This document shows, in pieces, positions 16,892 through 26,805 of a stretch of 64,000 nt of DNA. How positions within the stretch are numbered: the stretch's first letter is position 1; every line of letters begins with the position of its first letter. The notes below the pieces were generated by a model, which did no database searches, was not told the DNA's origin, and saw only the letters and a list, made by a program, of their open reading frames with translations. The position numbers and the translations under genes were made by a program. Source of the DNA: Lachnospiraceae bacterium A4 (GTDB lineage: Bacteria > Bacillota > Clostridia > Lachnospirales > Lachnospiraceae); NCBI GenBank assembly GCA_000403215.2, contig KE159549.1:289476-353475 (forward strand), in the 5' to 3' direction.

Positions 16892-17563
16892 ATGGATAAA
16901 ATGATAGTGTATGAGGACAAGGCGCTGCTGGTCGTGCACAAGCCTGCCGGGATTGCGACAGAGACCGCGCGGGTTGGGCAGGCAGACCTTGTCTCAGAAT
17001 TAAAAAATTACCGCCAGAGAAAGGGTGAGGAGCCCTATATCGGTGTGGTGCACAGGCTCGACCAGCCGGTCGAGGGACTTTTGGTCTTTGCAAAGGACGC
17101 CCGGACAGCACATGCGCTTAGCAGCAGCGTGCAAAAGGGCTGTCTGGCAAAAAAATATGCAGCGCTCGTGGCAGGGATTCCAGACGCGCAGGAGGGCACG
17201 CTCTCGGACAGTCTGTTAAAAGATGGGCGGACGAATTGTTCTGCTGTCGTGCCAAGCGGTACCAAGGGCGCCAAAGAGGCGTCTCTTTGCTGGAAGCTTT
17301 TGCGGCACAACGAGGTATGTTCGCTTGTGGAGATAGCGCTGTATACAGGCAGGCATCACCAGATTCGGGTACAGATGGCACATGCGGGTTTTCCGCTGCT
17401 GGGAGATTTCAAGTATGGCTCTGATTTGTCAAAACAGTTGTCAAATGAATTATCTATTAATAGTACAGCACTGATGGCATATGAAATCCGCCTAAAACAT
17501 CCAGCCACGGGAGAAAAAATGGAATTTTTATTAAAATTAGATAAATTTCAACAAATTTTCTGA
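16892..17563 (+). CDS. RluA-family pseudouridine synthase
   Basis: 223 residues from the ATG at 16892 (AGGA 9 bases upstream; an ATG at 16883 adds three residues). Residues 6-22 are VYEDKALLVVHKPAGI; the catalytic loop is GVVHRLDQPVEGLLVFAKD with the invariant Asp in HRLD; ALYTGRHHQIRVQMAHAGFP is the conserved RNA-binding part. There is no S4 domain. It isomerises uridine in rRNA or tRNA; the target cannot be told from the sequence. It follows the response regulator by about 35 bases and may share its transcript. Confidence 0.9.
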   Translation: MDKMIVYEDKALLVVHKPAGIATETARVGQADLVSELKNYRQRKGEEPYIGVVHRLDQPVEGLLVFAKDARTAHALSSSVQKGCLAKKYAALVAGIPDAQEGTLSDSLLKDGRTNCSAVVPSGTKGAKEASLCWKLLRHNEVCSLVEIALYTGRHHQIRVQMAHAGFPLLGDFKYGSDLSKQLSNELSINSTALMAYEIRLKHPATGEKMEFLLKLDKFQQIF

Positions 17564-17585
17564 CAAAAAGAACACACATTAGGAG

Positions 17586-17614
17586 TTGACACATTTTTAC
17601 AGCATAAGTATAAT
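17586..17614 (+). promoter_or_regulatory. Consensus promoter
   Basis: TTGACA (17586-17591), 17 bases, TATAAT (17609-17614): perfect sigma-A consensus. It drives the gene at 17690 through a 70-base leader that contains an AAGGAGG ribosome site. Confidence 0.85.
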
Positions 17615-17689
17615 AAATTTATAGACAAAGGCCTTGTATTTTGCGGGAACTCGGTTCAAGGGGAATCAATCATACAAAGGAGGCCAGAG

Positions 17690-18088
17690 ATGGATGGAAT
17701 GCAGAACTGGACAAACTATTTAGAGGTTATGCGCAATCGTCTGCTTCTAGTCCATGACGCTGACAGTCTGATTTCGGTATTGACGGATGTCAGGAACATA
17801 CCGATCGCGCTGTCAACGGTCGAGGACGTGACAGACGGAACTGGGCTGAATATGTCATTATCGGTAATCTGCTCGGAGGCAAAAGTAGCGGGCAGGGTGA
17901 TGTGTTTGGTAAGTGATGATATGTTTACGACAGTTCAGCTTAATCTTGACACTGTAAAGAGAGTAGACTCAAAAATATCAGTGGACGGTAAGGGTGTGGT
18001 CATGAAGCTCACAATCAGGAACGGGGCAGAGTTTTTGCTGATGTTCCACACGGATTTTGTGGAGGAGGACGCCGAACCCTTGTTGTGA
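17690..18088 (+). CDS. Conserved-looking hypothetical cytosolic protein
   Basis: 132 residues, strong AAAGGAGG site and a perfect consensus promoter. The chain is soluble with alternating hydrophobic strands (NMSLSVICSEAKVAGRVMCL, MKLTIRNGAEFLLMFHTDF) and no Cys pairs, signal peptide or catalytic motif. Acidic C-terminus EEDAEPLL. Followed by its own terminator, so it is a single-gene unit. No family recognised. Confidence 0.7.
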   Translation: MDGMQNWTNYLEVMRNRLLLVHDADSLISVLTDVRNIPIALSTVEDVTDGTGLNMSLSVICSEAKVAGRVMCLVSDDMFTTVQLNLDTVKRVDSKISVDGKGVVMKLTIRNGAEFLLMFHTDFVEEDAEPLL

Positions 18089-18115
18089 CGAAATGGAATG
18101 AAAGAGTGAGGAGAG

Positions 18116-18143
18116 GATGCTGTAGAGACGCAGCATCTTTTTC
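18116..18143 (+). terminator. Rho-independent terminator
   Basis: GATGCTG (18116-18122) / CAGCATC (18131-18137) then a run of six T with one C soon after. Confidence 0.8.
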
Positions 18144-18173
18144 TTGAATAAGACCCATTGGAGGGACGCACAA

Positions 18174-18575
18174 ATGAAATATTGCAAAAAGGCAGCGCTG
18201 AAGGTAGAATGCATCGCCTCCAAAGAAGATTTTGACTTCTTTGGCATAACGCTGGAAGATGTGCTGGACAGGACAGAAGCTGGAACATATTTTCTAAAAA
18301 AGGCAAAAGAGCTCTGCGCCATGACGCAGAAGGTCACATGGACGAATATAGCATACACGCTCAATATCACGATGCTTCCTGACGGAAACGTCTCGTTTGA
18401 GTTCAGCGAGTGCATAGAGGACTATATTGCCAGCCTGAGGCATTCTGTGGTGATGGCGGACGAGCAGACAAAAGGCCCTTTGGAGGAGTTTATACAGGCG
18501 CTTGAGGAGGCGGACGAGGACGGGGCACGCAGGCTTGTGGCGCATTTTGAGCAGAATATTAAAAAAAATTCGTAA
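18174..18575 (+). CDS. MecA-like adaptor-type protein
   Basis: 133 residues from the ATG at 18174, set by TTGGAGGG; an upstream in-frame start at 18144 lies in the terminator. The pattern DFDFFGITLEDVLDRTEAGTYF, KVTWTNIAYTLNITMLPDGNV and FEFSECIEDYIASLRHS parallels the MecA N-terminal domain (GF-x-EE-I, LWIQVQALDKG). Family knowledge: MecA adaptors deliver substrates to ClpC. The protein lacks the usual long linker and C-terminal ClpC-binding domain, so function may differ. The match is weak and structural. Confidence 0.5.
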   Translation: MKYCKKAALKVECIASKEDFDFFGITLEDVLDRTEAGTYFLKKAKELCAMTQKVTWTNIAYTLNITMLPDGNVSFEFSECIEDYIASLRHSVVMADEQTKGPLEEFIQALEEADEDGARRLVAHFEQNIKKNS

Positions 18576-18660
18576 AATAATTCACATTTTCAAAAACATA
18601 TGTTAAACTAGAATACAAGGGCGCGCGCGGCGTGTTCAGAAAAAAGTGGAGAAGGTGGAA

Positions 18661-18933
18661 ATGATGACAAAACACAATAAGCTCGTACAGTGGATGCTCG
18701 CGCTTGTAGCCGGCGTATTTTTGGCTGCATTTTCGTATGGCGCGTGCACAGCACAGGCAGCGGAGACGACTGTGGAGGCGGCGCAGGAACAGGATTCAGC
18801 GGACAGCAGTGCTGAGAATGGCGGAGGAGCGATGATTCTTCTGATGGGCGGTATGCTGATTATTATTCTTGCAGTGGTGCTCTCGGTGGTCGGTACGTTT
18901 GTCTCGTCAGCGGCGATTGCGGACGAGCTGTAA
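18661..18933 (+). CDS. Small secreted or membrane protein with two hydrophobic segments
   Basis: About 90 residues. The start could be 18661, 18664 or a GTG at 18646. Hydrophobic segment 1, WMLALVAGVFLAAFSYGAC, ends in AQAAE, a likely signal-peptidase site; a Glu/Gln/Ser-rich stretch follows, then GGGAMILLMGGMLIIILAVVL as a membrane anchor. No family recognised. It lies 130 bases before proS. Confidence 0.6.
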   Translation: MMTKHNKLVQWMLALVAGVFLAAFSYGACTAQAAETTVEAAQEQDSADSSAENGGGAMILLMGGMLIIILAVVLSVVGTFVSSAAIADEL

Positions 18934-19062
18934 TTTAGACAGATTTTTAAATCAGGGTGGTAATGCCACATGCAGGGTCCCTATGGTGGGCGGTGTGCGT
19001 CATTGCCATCTTTTTGTGCATACGGGTGCCTAGCCCGATTGGCTGGAAAGGAAGAGTGGAAA

Positions 19063-20505
19063 ATGGCAAATGACAACAAGAAATTAGTGGAGGCGATCAC
19101 TTCGATGGAGGTGGATTTCGCACAGTGGTACACAGATGTCGTGAAGAAGGCTGAGTTGTGCGATTACTCAAGCGTGAAAGGCTGTATGATTATCAAACCC
19201 GCAGGCTATGCCATCTGGGAGCAGCTCCAGCAGCAGCTTGACGCGGCGTTCAAAAAGACAGGCGTGGAGAATGTATACATGCCGATGTTCATACCAGAGA
19301 GCCTTTTGGAGAAGGAGAAGGACCATGTGGAGGGCTTTGCGCCGGAGGTGGCATGGGTGACACATGGCGGTTTAGAGCCTTTGCAGGAACGGCTCTGCGT
19401 GCGTCCGACCTCGGAGACGCTGTTCTGTGACTTTTATAAAAATGAAATCCAGTCCTACAGGGATTTACCAAAGGTGTACAACCAGTGGTGTTCCGTGGTC
19501 CGCTGGGAAAAGACAACGCGCCCGTTCCTTAGGAGCCGTGAATTTCTGTGGCAGGAGGGGCATACAGCCCATGCGACCGCAGAGGAGGCGGAGGAGAGAA
19601 CGATTCAAATGCTGAATGTGTACGCTGATTTTCTGCGCGATGTGCTTGCAATTCCTGTCGTGAAGGGCCAAAAGACAGACAAAGAGAAATTTGCAGGCGC
19701 GGAGGCGACATACACAATAGAAGCGCTGATGCATGACGGCAAGGCGCTGCAATCCGGCACCAGCCACAATTTCGGAGATGGTTTTGCCAAAGCGTTTGGC
19801 ATTCAGTTTACAGATAAAGATAACACGCTGAAATACTGCCACCAGACTTCATGGGGGGTGACGACGCGTCTCATCGGTGCGGTCATTATGGTGCACGGAG
19901 ATGATTCTGGCCTCAAGCTTCCGCCAAAGGTGGCGCCGACCCAGATTATGATCGTTCCAATCCAGCAGAAGAAGGAGGGTGTGCTCGACAAGGCATACGC
20001 GCTTCGAGACCGTTTGATAGAAAAGAGCCTGCGCGTGAAGGTGGACGCTTCGGACAAGAGCCCGGGCTGGAAGTTCAGCGAGTGCGAGATGCGCGGCGTA
20101 CCGTTCCGCATTGAAATCGGACCCAAAGATATCGAAAATAACAAGTGCGTCTTTGTGCGCCGCGACACGAGAGAGAAAATTGACGTGTCTCTGGACGAGG
20201 TGGAGACGAAGGCAGCAGCGCTGCTCGATACGATTCAGACCGAAATGTACGAGACGGCAAAGAAGCATCTGGATACCCATATTTACAGTGCAGTGACATG
20301 GGACGCGTTCTGCGACACCATCAATAACAAGCCGGGATTTGTCAAGGCAATGTGGTGCGGAGACAGCGCCTGCGAAGACCGGATAAAAGACGAGCTGGCA
20401 GCAACCAGCCGCTGCATGCCGTTTGAGCAGGAGATGCTGAGCGATACCTGCGTGTGCTGCGGAAAGCCGGCAAAGAAGATGGTTTACTGGGGCAGGGCAT
20501 ATTAA
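19063..20505 (+). CDS. proS: Prolyl-tRNA synthetase, short (eukaryote/archaeal-type) form
   Basis: 480 residues from the ATG at 19063, which has GGAAAGGAAGAG upstream; a longer frame from 18970 would add 31 unlikely residues. Class II motifs are visible: [38 protein letters not shown] (motif 2) and [19 protein letters not shown] (motif 3). An anticodon-binding domain follows, and the C-terminal part has CVCCGK and ends in MVYWGRAY, typical of ProS type 3 without the editing insertion. It charges tRNA-Pro. ackA follows after 29 bases. Confidence 0.95.
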   Translation: MANDNKKLVEAITSMEVDFAQWYTDVVKKAELCDYSSVKGCMIIKPAGYAIWEQLQQQLDAAFKKTGVENVYMPMFIPESLLEKEKDHVEGFAPEVAWVTHGGLEPLQERLCVRPTSETLFCDFYKNEIQSYRDLPKVYNQWCSVVRWEKTTRPFLRSREFLWQEGHTAHATAEEAEERTIQMLNVYADFLRDVLAIPVVKGQKTDKEKFAGAEATYTIEALMHDGKALQSGTSHNFGDGFAKAFGIQFTDKDNTLKYCHQTSWGVTTRLIGAVIMVHGDDSGLKLPPKVAPTQIMIVPIQQKKEGVLDKAYALRDRLIEKSLRVKVDASDKSPGWKFSECEMRGVPFRIEIGPKDIENNKCVFVRRDTREKIDVSLDEVETKAAALLDTIQTEMYETAKKHLDTHIYSAVTWDAFCDTINNKPGFVKAMWCGDSACEDRIKDELAATSRCMPFEQEMLSDTCVCCGKPAKKMVYWGRAY

Positions 20506-20534
20506 TCAAAAAATAAGATTGGAGGGAATCTACA

Positions 20535-21725
20535 ATGAATATTTTAGTAATCAATTGTGGCAGTTCTTCGCTGAAATACCAGCTAATCAACAGCGATACG
20601 GAGGCAGTGCTCGCAAAGGGGCTGTGCGAGCGCATTGGCATTGACGGCAGTCTGCTCACACACACGCCCGCAGGGAAGGACAAGGTAAAAATCGAGACGC
20701 CGATGCCGAATCATACGGTGGCGGTAAAACTTGTGATTGACGCACTCACTGACGCCGGACACGGTGTTGTGAAGTCGCTTGGGGAGATCAATGCAGTCGG
20801 ACACCGTGTAGTACACGGCGGGGAAAAGTTTGCCTCCTCCGTGGTGATCAATGATGAGGTGATGGCTGCAATCGAGGAGTGCAGCGAGCTTGCGCCGCTG
20901 CACAATCCGGCGAATCTGATTGGCATTCGTTCCTGTCAGGAAATCATGCCCAATGTGCCGATGGTGGCGGTATTTGACACGGCGTTTCATCAGACCATGC
21001 CGGAAAAGGCATATCTGTATGGACTGCCATATGAATATTATGAGAAGTATAAAGTACGCCGTTATGGTTTTCACGGGACAAGCCATGACTACGTATCTGC
21101 GCGTGCGGCACAGCTTCTTGGCAAGACAAGGGACGCGCTGAAAATCATTGTGTGCCATCTCGGAAACGGCGGCTCTGTGTCAGCGGTGGACCACGGAAAC
21201 TGTGTGGATACCTCGATGGGGCTTACGCCGCTGGAGGGCATTATCATGGGGACACGCTCAGGCAGCATTGATCCTGCAATCTGTGATTTTATCTGCCAGA
21301 AGGAGAACCTTACGCCAGCACAGATGAACAATGTGCTCAACAAAAAGTCCGGTGTGCTTGGCATGTCAGGAGTTTCCTCTGATTTCAGGGATATCGAGGC
21401 CGCAGCCGCGCAGGGCAATAATCAGGCACAGACTGCGCTGGAGGCGTTTTATTACAGTGTGGCAAAATACATCGGCGCATATGCGGCGGCAATGAACGGC
21501 GTGGATGCGATCGCATTTACCGCGGGCGTGGGCGAGAATAATATCGCAGGGCGCGCGGAGATTGCAAAGTACTTAGGGTATCTTGGCGCCCAGCTTGACC
21601 CGGAGAAGAACACCGTCCGGGGCGAGGATCGTGTGATCTCGACTGCGGAGAGCAAGGTGGCGCTGCTGTGCGTACCGACCAATGAAGAGCTTGCCATCGC
21701 AAGACAGACGGCGGCGCTGGTATAA
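20535..21725 (+). CDS. ackA: Acetate kinase
   Basis: 396 residues, full length. It starts [18 protein letters not shown], with [30 protein letters not shown] segment, HLGNGGS and FTAGVGEN, the phosphate and acetate-binding signatures of the ASKHA acetate kinases. It makes ATP and acetate from acetyl phosphate, the usual energy step of fermenting Clostridia. The pta gene is not adjacent. AAGATTGGAGGG gives the start; a strong terminator follows. Confidence 0.97.
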   Translation: MNILVINCGSSSLKYQLINSDTEAVLAKGLCERIGIDGSLLTHTPAGKDKVKIETPMPNHTVAVKLVIDALTDAGHGVVKSLGEINAVGHRVVHGGEKFASSVVINDEVMAAIEECSELAPLHNPANLIGIRSCQEIMPNVPMVAVFDTAFHQTMPEKAYLYGLPYEYYEKYKVRRYGFHGTSHDYVSARAAQLLGKTRDALKIIVCHLGNGGSVSAVDHGNCVDTSMGLTPLEGIIMGTRSGSIDPAICDFICQKENLTPAQMNNVLNKKSGVLGMSGVSSDFRDIEAAAAQGNNQAQTALEAFYYSVAKYIGAYAAAMNGVDAIAFTAGVGENNIAGRAEIAKYLGYLGAQLDPEKNTVRGEDRVISTAESKVALLCVPTNEELAIARQTAALV

Positions 21726-21746
21726 AACTTTATATGATGATCAGAG

Positions 21747-21782
21747 AACCTCCTCAGACAATCAAATCTGAGGAGGTTTTAT
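21747..21782 (+). terminator. Terminator after ackA
   Basis: AACCTCCTCAGA (21747-21758) / TCTGAGGAGGTT (21767-21778) perfect 12-bp stem plus T run. Confidence 0.88.
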
Positions 21783-21922
21783 GCACACGGGCGTTTAAAA
21801 ATAATTTCTCCCTCAAATCGGTACTTTAGTACTATTGTGTCAGGCGGCTTGTTCGTTTATGCTGGTAAGGCGCACGTTGAAGTGTGCCATTATACAATAC
21901 ATGAGAGAGGAACAGAGGAGAA

Positions 21923-24900
21923 ATGAAAAAATTAAAACAATTGCTGGCGGCAGTGCTTGTGCTCATCATTGCACTGAACACGCCTGTGTGCATGGAGACA
22001 GCCGCGGCAAAACAGACGCAGATGCGCAGGAGGATACCAAGACCTGTAGACAGTATCACGATTCAAGAACCATCGGCAGACTCGCCAGAGAACGCAGAAA
22101 GCAGTTCTTCACCTGGCTCCCCGGAAGAATCAGAAAACAGCTCGTCCGTTGGCTCGTCACAGGATTTTGAAAGCAGTTCGGAAGCCTCATCGGAAGCTCC
22201 GTCAGAGGAACAGTCCCAGACTACATCAGAAGAGATTCCGGAGGAGGCAGTGCCAGAAAATACGACAGAGGGCACGCCAGAAGATTATACTGAAAATGAA
22301 ATCGAAAGCAATACCGAGAACGATACCGAAAATGAAACCGAAAGCAATAGCGAGACTGAAACCGAAAATGAAACCGAAAGCAATACTGAGAACGATACCG
22401 AAAACGATGCCGGCGAAAACACCGGTGACGAACATGGAGACTTGACGGAGAACAGTACTGAGGAATTGCCAGAGGATACAACAGAGCCAGATACAGACGC
22501 CGCCGAAGAGCTTCAGCGCCCTGTGCAAATCATACCGGAAGTGACGGATGCAGGCGTACTGGATTACAGAACCTATATGGAAGCAAAAGATTTGCCGAAG
22601 TTCTCTGTCAGACTGGAGGAGTGTACAGAGGATACGGAGTTGATCGAAGTTTCAGAATTGCAGCGTGCGGACAGCGAACAGGCGGTTTTGGACGGGGAGA
22701 TACCGGAGATACACTATTTTTTAAAATTGGAGTACGATAGTGTCGTCGCGCCCCATTATTTTGAGGAAGCATGTGTCTATGACCCCGACAAGGCATGTTT
22801 CAAGGACACTGCGGCGCTTGAACTTCTACGGGTGGGAGAGACTGCATACACAGTGGAGATGCTGGGGGAGTATGACCGCGAAGTGTATGCGGGCACAGGC
22901 ACGATAAAAGTATGCAATAGCCCAATGTGGGACAGTGATTTTTATATCGAGGTAATCAGGGGTGATAAAAAACAAAGCTACACGTATAAAGAGTGGGAAA
23001 CTTACTTAAAAGTGCATGACAACTGGGTTGATGGCGAGGTGCGGCCTCTGCTCAGCGATACAGGCAATAAATTTTATACGACAATCGTATCCGAGGAGAC
23101 CGCCAGCACAGGCAAAATGAAAACGTATACCTTTTGGGCGGAGAATCCTAAGCGGAATGCGAGCACCAAGGAGGCGGAAAACGGCACGAGAAGCTACACG
23201 GTTGGCATGGACAAGGAGCCGCCTGTACTGACCGCACTGAAGCCGGACAGTCCATGTTTTGAACCGTCAAAGACAGATACCGTTCAGTATTACGCGGAGG
23301 ATTTTGTGCTGACAGGGGCGTTTGAGGATACGCAAAGCGGTCTCGGCAGACTGGAGTACACAACACAAGCCGCGGCGGGAGCGGATGCGCGCTGGACAAC
23401 GGTGGATGCGGCAGCAGACGGGACATTTCGAATTGTGCTTACAGACGGCTGCTATGATGCCATTGCAGTGCGCGCGTATGATTTGCTGGGAAATGCGAGC
23501 AAATCATATGGTTTTGTCAATGAACAGGGCGAGTATATCAAGGTTGTGGTGGACAGCGCAGTGCCTGTATTCAAAGTGGAGGCCACAGCAGAGGGCAAGC
23601 CGTATTGTGGAGATAACGACAACTGGACGAACAAAGATGTCCTGTTCACTGTGACAACAGATGCTGAGAGCTGTCCCTATGCAGGAATTGGACAGCTTGA
23701 ATACAAATATGAGAAAATTGGTGAAGTGCTAGAGGGCGTGGAAGGCGCCGGGGAATGGACAGCGCTGCCGTGGCAGGAGGCGGGAGAAGCAGCGCTGAAT
23801 GTGGCGGAGGACACAAATGGCTATTACAGCTTCCGCGTACAGTCAAAATCAGGAGTCTTTTCCGAATGTTCCGCGCGCAAACGCGTGCTGGTACAGCGTG
23901 AGGCGGCAGAATTAAAACCGTTGATTATCACAGGCGTCGATGAGACAAAACGCAGGAATGAATGGTATAACAAGGAGTCGGGCACGCCATATATCCAGTT
24001 TGAATTTCCAGCGTATGATACCGGGGCCGAGTCCAAAGAATACGATGCGCCGATTACGATGCATTACAGGCTGGCGGCGCAGGGAAAACAAACCTCCCGC
24101 ATCGTCTCGCCTATGGAAAAGAGCGTGTCAATGGGCGTGACGCAGGCTTCTGGGCAGCTTGTGATGACAGCGGATTCCTTAGCGGATTTTGCCGTCGATT
24201 TTGGATACCGTGCCGATACGCGGCAAGCGCAGGACGGAATTTACACGCTGGAATACTGGACTACGGACAAGGCTGGCAACCAGTCTAAGCGGCAAAAGTA
24301 CGTCTACAAGCTTGATACCCATGAACCCACAGACATTCAGGTAACGATTAGCGGAAGCGAATTTCCAGCAGGAAAGGAACAGACGATAGTCTATGAGAAT
24401 TTTTACCGCAGCAGCGTGACAGGCAGGGCGCGTGCGCAGTATGGCACCAGCGGAAAAGGCTCTCTGCAAATCAAGCGGGTCAAAAAGCCGGGCGAGTGGA
24501 GGGACAGCACAGGCTTTGACGGGGAGGACAGCGTTGATATTCCGCTCAATACAAGGTGTTTTCTGTATGTGAGGGCACAGGATTATGCCGGCAATGTCGC
24601 CGAGGGCTGGACAATGGGCATTGTGACAGACAATATGGCGCCGGACGGGGCAGACAATGTGTCTCTTATCATGAAACCAGAAGGCGCCAACGAGAACGGA
24701 TTTTTTAACAAAAATATAGAAATCCCCATTCGGGTCAGGGAGAATGCGGGAAGCGGAGACTGTGCGGGACTAAAATACGTGACGAGCTCAGTCGGAAGGG
24801 ATGGCGTGGATACCATTGCCGATCAAATGCTCTTTTCATTCACAAAAGAACGCCCGGACAGTGATGAGCTTACCAGTGCCGCGGCATTTCAGACGGTACA

Positions 24901-26731
24901 GGTCGTGGACGCGCTGGAGAACGAGAGCAATGACGCTTATATTGAGGTGACGGCTTCCGACCGTGCAGGAAATACAAGGACTTCTATACAGTTGCTCAAA
25001 ATTGATGTCACAAATCCAGTGCTCTCCGTCCAGTTTGATGATCATGAACCCTTAAACGGCAGGTATTACCGCAGGAAAAGAACTGCGGTGCTTCACGTGA
25101 CAGAGCGCAATTTTGACCCGTCGGCAGTGCAGATTTCTATTCAGAAGGACGGAAAACCCTATGCGTGCCAGATGCCAAGATGGACGAGTGACGGAATCGA
25201 ACATAAAGCGGAGATTGTTTTTGAGGAGGATGGAAGTTACTGGATGGAGGCGGTCTGTACAGACCTGGCGGGCAATGTGTCCAACAAGGTTCAGGTGGAG
25301 CCATTTATCATTGACCAGACGGCGCCGGAGATACAGGTGGCACTGACTTCGGCACAGGGAAAGGCGTCAGCGGATCAGACGTTTTTTCAGTCGGAGGTGA
25401 CAGCGGTCATCACTGTCAGAGAGCAGCATTTCCGCGAGGAGGATTTTGTGCTGGACAGCACTGCCCAAACGCGTGCAGGGCGGTGGGAACACGACGGGGA
25501 TATGCATACCATGCAGCTTGTGTATGACAAAGAGGGTGACTGTCATTTGGACTGCTCCTATACGGATTTGGCAGGAAACACAGCCAGACGGGCAGCGCGG
25601 GATTTTGTGCTCGACCAGACGGCGCCCGTCATTTCGGTGAAGGGCGTTGCGGACGGCTCTGCCAACCGGGGAGAGATTCTGCCGATTGTGACAGTATTAG
25701 ATGCACATATGGAGCTGCAGGACATCTCGGTCACTGTGCGCTCTGGAACGGGAGTTCTTATAGAAAATAAGATAGAAACGGCGGTGGTTGAGGTCGGCAC
25801 AAACACAGGCTACCGTTTTACGCTGACGGATATGACGGACAAGGAGGACAATGTATATTATCTTTGCGTCACCGCCGCGGACAAGGCGGGAAACGAAGCA
25901 GTGCGCACCTGCCGTTTTTCACTCAACAGAAAAGGCTCTGTATATGACATGACACAGGTGGCAGCGCTGGTGCAAAACCAGTACCGGACAAAGGAGAAGA
26001 TGAGCGATCTTGAGATTGTTGAGATGAATGTGGATATGGTGGAGGAGTTTGACCTTTATATCTCCAAGAATGGTGAACTGGGGACAAAGGCGGTATTTGT
26101 CAAAGAAATCAGCGGTTCGGAGAGCACCGGCTACACGTATGTGTACAAGATTGACAAAACAAACTTTACGGAGGAAGGCGCCTACCGGCTGAGCCTGTAT
26201 TCCAGGGACCGCGCGGGCAATGAGATCAACAATGCGTCTGAGCTTCATGGGAAAGAGATTACTTTTATTGTCGATAACACCGCACCCAAAGTGATTCTTG
26301 ACGGGACATGGTCTGACAGTAAAGACGGTGCGGAACCGTGTGCGCTTCAGATTGTCGTGACAGATAATTTCAGCCTTGCGGAAGCGGAGTTTATGCTTGT
26401 AAATAACGAGAATACTGTGCTGGAGCGCTGGGATTACATGGCGCTTGCGGGGGAGGGCGAGACGCTTAGCATCACACTTCCAGCATATGAGGAGGAGGTA
26501 GCGCTGGTCTACAGAGTCAAAGACGCTGCGGGAAATGAAGCACAGCAGCGCTTTGACAAGCAGACCGTGGAGGAGAAAAATAAGGCTGAAAAAGACAGAG
26601 GGGCACTGTATCATGACAGTTTTGCACCAGTATCTTACGGGGGAATACTTGCAGTGCTGGCTGGACTGGCGCTGGCAGTTGTAGTGGGACTGTTTTTGTA
26701 CTGGCGCAGAGAAAACGCGAAATACTTATAA
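21923..26731 (+). CDS. Large Ig-like surface protein with Glu/Asn/Thr-rich stalk
   Basis: 1602 residues. A signal peptide (LKQLLAAVLVLIIALNTPVC) is followed by a Ser/Pro/Glu stretch and a low-complexity NTENDTENETES run (about 120-175). Then come repeated Ig-like modules recognised by the linker D-x-x-x-P: VVDSAVPVF, KLDTHEPTDI, VTDNMAPDG, KIDVTNPVLSV, IDQTAPEIQV, LDQTAPVISV and VDNTAPKVIL, most followed by ...D-x-AGN (for example TDLAGNVSNK, TDLAGNTARR, AADKAGNEAV). The C-terminus is a membrane helix GGILAVLAGLALAVVVGLFL then YWRRENAKYL; there is no LPXTG motif, so it is membrane-anchored rather than sortase-linked. Likely cell-surface adhesion or binding. Confidence 0.85.
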   Translation: MKKLKQLLAAVLVLIIALNTPVCMETAAAKQTQMRRRIPRPVDSITIQEPSADSPENAESSSSPGSPEESENSSSVGSSQDFESSSEASSEAPSEEQSQTTSEEIPEEAVPENTTEGTPEDYTENEIESNTENDTENETESNSETETENETESNTENDTENDAGENTGDEHGDLTENSTEELPEDTTEPDTDAAEELQRPVQIIPEVTDAGVLDYRTYMEAKDLPKFSVRLEECTEDTELIEVSELQRADSEQAVLDGEIPEIHYFLKLEYDSVVAPHYFEEACVYDPDKACFKDTAALELLRVGETAYTVEMLGEYDREVYAGTGTIKVCNSPMWDSDFYIEVIRGDKKQSYTYKEWETYLKVHDNWVDGEVRPLLSDTGNKFYTTIVSEETASTGKMKTYTFWAENPKRNASTKEAENGTRSYTVGMDKEPPVLTALKPDSPCFEPSKTDTVQYYAEDFVLTGAFEDTQSGLGRLEYTTQAAAGADARWTTVDAAADGTFRIVLTDGCYDAIAVRAYDLLGNASKSYGFVNEQGEYIKVVVDSAVPVFKVEATAEGKPYCGDNDNWTNKDVLFTVTTDAESCPYAGIGQLEYKYEKIGEVLEGVEGAGEWTALPWQEAGEAALNVAEDTNGYYSFRVQSKSGVFSECSARKRVLVQREAAELKPLIITGVDETKRRNEWYNKESGTPYIQFEFPAYDTGAESKEYDAPITMHYRLAAQGKQTSRIVSPMEKSVSMGVTQASGQLVMTADSLADFAVDFGYRADTRQAQDGIYTLEYWTTDKAGNQSKRQKYVYKLDTHEPTDIQVTISGSEFPAGKEQTIVYENFYRSSVTGRARAQYGTSGKGSLQIKRVKKPGEWRDSTGFDGEDSVDIPLNTRCFLYVRAQDYAGNVAEGWTMGIVTDNMAPDGADNVSLIMKPEGANENGFFNKNIEIPIRVRENAGSGDCAGLKYVTSSVGRDGVDTIADQMLFSFTKERPDSDELTSAAAFQTVQVVDALENESNDAYIEVTASDRAGNTRTSIQLLKIDVTNPVLSVQFDDHEPLNGRYYRRKRTAVLHVTERNFDPSAVQISIQKDGKPYACQMPRWTSDGIEHKAEIVFEEDGSYWMEAVCTDLAGNVSNKVQVEPFIIDQTAPEIQVALTSAQGKASADQTFFQSEVTAVITVREQHFREEDFVLDSTAQTRAGRWEHDGDMHTMQLVYDKEGDCHLDCSYTDLAGNTARRAARDFVLDQTAPVISVKGVADGSANRGEILPIVTVLDAHMELQDISVTVRSGTGVLIENKIETAVVEVGTNTGYRFTLTDMTDKEDNVYYLCVTAADKAGNEAVRTCRFSLNRKGSVYDMTQVAALVQNQYRTKEKMSDLEIVEMNVDMVEEFDLYISKNGELGTKAVFVKEISGSESTGYTYVYKIDKTNFTEEGAYRLSLYSRDRAGNEINNASELHGKEITFIVDNTAPKVILDGTWSDSKDGAEPCALQIVVTDNFSLAEAEFMLVNNENTVLERWDYMALAGEGETLSITLPAYEEEVALVYRVKDAAGNEAQQRFDKQTVEEKNKAEKDRGALYHDSFAPVSYGGILAVLAGLALAVVVGLFLYWRRENAKYL
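22285..22415 (+). repeat. Low-complexity GAAACCGAAAGC-type tandem repeat inside the surface protein
   Basis: Degenerate 12-base units (AATACCGAGAACGATACCGA-like) encode the N/T/E/D stalk. Units of this kind change length easily by slippage. Confidence 0.8.
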
Positions 26732-26760
26732 TTGAAGTGTGTGAAGTTTCATGCTATAAT
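26732..26760 (+). promoter_or_regulatory. Promoter of the SGNH-MoxR operon
   Basis: TTGAAG (26732-26737), 17 bases, TATAAT (26755-26760). It begins right after the surface-protein stop codon; the ATG at 26806 follows. Confidence 0.7.
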
Positions 26761-26805
26761 AGATGCGGACTGAAATATAAGAGAAAGTGAATTAAGGAAC
26801 AGAGC

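Noticed and set aside
18951..19062. AGGGTGGTAATGCC followed by GGTCCCTATGG before proS, like a T-box antiterminator.
   Set aside because: A T-box needs a 100-200 base stem I upstream, but that space is filled by the small membrane-protein gene, and no terminator hairpin with T-run precedes proS. At most a remnant.
25919..26614. 231-residue minus-strand ORF.
   Set aside because: Shadow of the Ig-like surface protein gene.
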